Below are positions 62,390 to 64,000 of a stretch of 64,000 nucleotides of DNA, in pieces. Under the pieces are notes generated by a model. That model did no database searches. It saw only the letters and a program-made list of their open reading frames with translations, and was not told the DNA's origin. This DNA is from Sphingobacteriales bacterium TSM_CSM. GTDB taxonomy: Bacteria > Bacteroidota > Bacteroidia > Chitinophagales > UBA2359. The stretch is from the NCBI GenBank assembly GCA_002212725.1, contig MTCR01000097.1, forward strand, positions 1 to 64,000. Reading direction: 5' to 3'. How positions within the stretch are numbered: position 1 is the stretch's first letter; the number at the start of each line of letters is the position of its first letter. Position numbers and translations under genes: made by a program.

Positions 62390-63589
62390 ATGAATTTTTA
62401 TGTTTTGTGTTTGTTCCTGTTTTGGTGCAGTATGTTGGTGGTAGCTTACACTTATATTGGTTACGGCATATTGTTGTATGGGTTCATTAAAATAAAGCGG
62501 CTGGCTGCCCGCCGAACACCGCCTGCCAAACATGCACAAGCGCCCGAACCGTTTGTGCTTCCCCTTACGGTGGTCATTGCTGCTTACAATGAAGCCGACT
62601 GCATAGCCGAAAAATTGCAGAATACCCTGTCATTGCATTATCCACAAGGCATGGTTCGGGTTTTTGTTATTACCGATGGCTCTACCGATGCTACGCCGCA
62701 AATTGCCGCCGGCTACCCCGGTGTACAAGTATTTCACCAACCCGAACGGCAGGGTAAAATAGCAGCAGTAAACCGCATAATGCCTTTGGTAAACACACCC
62801 GTAGTGGTTTATACCGATGCCAACACCACCTTAAACCCCCATGCCTTGCTAAACATGGTACGTCATTTTGCCAATAATAAGGTTGGCGCAGTGGCGGGCG
62901 AAAAGCGCATTCGGGTTGGCAGCGAGGCAAGCGCCAACGAAGCAGGGGAAGGGCTGTACTGGAAATATGAATCGGCGCTTAAACGCTGGGATTCAGAACT
63001 CTACTCGGTGGTGGGTGCAGCCGGCGAATTGTTTGCCATCAGAACAAATTTGTACGAACCGCCGCCGCCCGATACCATCATTGAAGATTTTTACAAAACC
63101 CTGCGCATAGCCCAACACGGCTACCGAGTAATATATGAACCCAATGCCTTTGCAATGGAAAGCGCCTCGGCATCGGTAGCCGAAGAACTCAAGCGCAAAA
63201 TTCGAATAGCTGCCGGTGGCTTACAGGCAATTTTCCGTCTTCGGGCTTTGCTCAACCCGTTCAGGTATGGCTTGCTCAGCTTTCAGTTTACCTCGCACCG
63301 CGTTTTGCGCTGGACCTTGGCGCCGCTTGCCCTGCCCGTGTTGCTGCTTTGCAACGGGTACCTGGTGGCTGCCGGCGGAAACCGGTTTTGGGTGGTTATG
63401 CTTGCCCTGCAGGCCTTGTTTTACCTCTCTGCCCTGCTGGGCTACCTGCTCGAAACCCGAAAATTGCGCTTTAAACCGTTTTTTGTGCCTTTTTACTTTT
63501 GTATGATGAACTATGCCGTGTACCGCGGTTTTTGGCGCATAGCAACCGGCAGCCAAAGCGTTTTGTGGGAAAAAGCCAAACGCGCCTGA
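62390..63589 (+). CDS. membrane glycosyltransferase family 2 protein
   Basis: A 399-residue processive-type GT2. An N-terminal membrane helix is followed by LTVVIAAYNEADCIAEKL, ITDGSTDAT, the metal site VVYTDANTTLNPHAL, the acceptor/base motif TIIEDFYKTLRIAQHGYRV, and two or three C-terminal membrane helices. The layout resembles BcsA/IcaA-like synthases and EPS transferases, but I do not see a clear QxxRW motif. It is divergent from the exopolysaccharide genes and probably belongs to the same locus. Confidence 0.87.
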   Translation: MNFYVLCLFLFWCSMLVVAYTYIGYGILLYGFIKIKRLAARRTPPAKHAQAPEPFVLPLTVVIAAYNEADCIAEKLQNTLSLHYPQGMVRVFVITDGSTDATPQIAAGYPGVQVFHQPERQGKIAAVNRIMPLVNTPVVVYTDANTTLNPHALLNMVRHFANNKVGAVAGEKRIRVGSEASANEAGEGLYWKYESALKRWDSELYSVVGAAGELFAIRTNLYEPPPPDTIIEDFYKTLRIAQHGYRVIYEPNAFAMESASASVAEELKRKIRIAAGGLQAIFRLRALLNPFRYGLLSFQFTSHRVLRWTLAPLALPVLLLCNGYLVAAGGNRFWVVMLALQALFYLSALLGYLLETRKLRFKPFFVPFYFCMMNYAVYRGFWRIATGSQSVLWEKAKRA

Positions 63590-63666
63590 TGCCTGAAAGG
63601 CAGGGCAAAGAGTTTGTTTGCACCATCAAAAAACCTTTGGCATTTCTTTACTTGGTTTCTATTGCC

Positions 63667-63674
63667 TACCTTTG
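63667..63674 (+). promoter_or_regulatory. -7 element of argS
   Basis: TACCTTTG, a perfect TAnnTTTG match, 22 bp upstream of the ATG at 63697. No TTG is at the expected distance. Confidence 0.5.
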
Positions 63675-63696
63675 CACTGCATATTAACACCATTAC

Positions 63697-64000
63697 ATGA
63701 GTATAGAACAAACCCTGCAACAGCTTACTGCACAAGCGGTACAACACTTGTATAAAACCGAAATTGACCCGAAGAGCGTTACCATTAACGAAACGCCCAA
63801 AAATTTTACCGGCAGTTTTACCGTAGTCATTTTTCCGTATGTAAAAATTGCCCGGAAAAATCCGCTGCAAACCGGCACCGAAATTGGCAGCTACCTCAAA
63901 GAAAACCTGCCCGTTATTGAAGATTTTAATGTGGTGCAGGGATTTGTAAACCTGGTTTTGGGCAATGATTTCTGGCTTCGGGAGTTTACCCGCCTTGCCA
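63697..64000 (+). CDS. argS: arginyl-tRNA synthetase, 5' part (cut by the window end)
   Basis: The first 101 residues from ATG 63697; the gene continues past the window. The segment is the Arg-tRNA-synthetase N-terminal (Add-1) domain, with FTGSFTVVIFPYVKIARKNPLQTGTEIGSYLKENL and VVQGFVNLVL matching the family pattern. The catalytic HIGH motif would lie just beyond the end. Confidence 0.88.
   Translation, partial: MSIEQTLQQLTAQAVQHLYKTEIDPKSVTINETPKNFTGSFTVVIFPYVKIARKNPLQTGTEIGSYLKENLPVIEDFNVVQGFVNLVLGNDFWLREFTRLA

Noticed and set aside
1-64000. CRISPR arrays, rRNA operons, integrases or IS transposases
   Set aside because: No regularly spaced repeats, rRNA-like sequence or recombinase motifs were seen anywhere in the window.

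Overview
The window comes from a Bacteroidota chromosome, most likely an uncultured Chitinophagales/Sphingobacteriales-type lineage (inference). The evidence is a gliding-motility lipoprotein (gldH), a type IX secretion (T9SS) C-terminal sorting domain, a TonB receptor with an N-terminal carboxypeptidase-regulatory domain, DUF3857/transglutaminase exoproteins, and promoters of the Bacteroidota form TTG-N17..20-TAnnTTTG. No phage, IS transposase, CRISPR array or rRNA was seen.

Layout. 1-1700: folB, tRNA-Cys, a repeat-rich spacer with a 160-bp inverted-repeat-bounded (MITE-like) element, and a DUF697/SHOCT gene. 1860-9575: a rightward accessory block that looks like an immunity island. It holds a histidine kinase-receiver hybrid, a prokaryotic viperin (radical SAM ddhNTP synthase), a NYN-LOTUS putative RNase, a RavA-like MoxR AAA+ ATPase, a MntA/HepT (MNT-HEPN) toxin-antitoxin pair and a ViaA-like VWA protein. 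Two copies of one composite promoter (a 25-bp two-tier palindrome followed at fixed spacing by TTG-N22-TAnnTTTG) precede viperin and the NYN gene, so both transcription units probably answer to one unseen regulator. This is the most interesting part of the window. 9614-33000: housekeeping genes (leuS, Lon-N-domain protein, tRNA-Met, suhB-like, lnt, CPBP protease, lipid kinase, queD-like, glutathione peroxidase, holB-ricT-gldH, SDR, fatty-acid/sterol hydroxylase, valS) plus a Cys-less ArsC/Spx-like protein behind a possibly structured leader and a Kazal-like T9SS exoprotein.

33000-49000: surface and secreted functions: a helical-repeat protein, a right-handed beta-helix exoprotein, an orphan metal-binding lipoprotein, a DUF3857 transglutaminase-fold pair, a cytochrome c/copper-monooxygenase/dockerin fusion, and a TonB-dependent receptor. 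48900-52700: waaA (Kdo transferase) convergent with feoAB; the feoAB and TonB-receptor promoters carry the same palindromic metalloregulator-like box. 52788-63589: an exopolysaccharide locus (TolC-like protein, two GT2 enzymes, O-antigen ligase/polymerase, LbH acetyltransferase, a GT4-like enzyme, flippase, Wzc-like co-polymerase) with an unannotated 38-codon membrane peptide ORF inside it. The window ends in the 5' part of argS.
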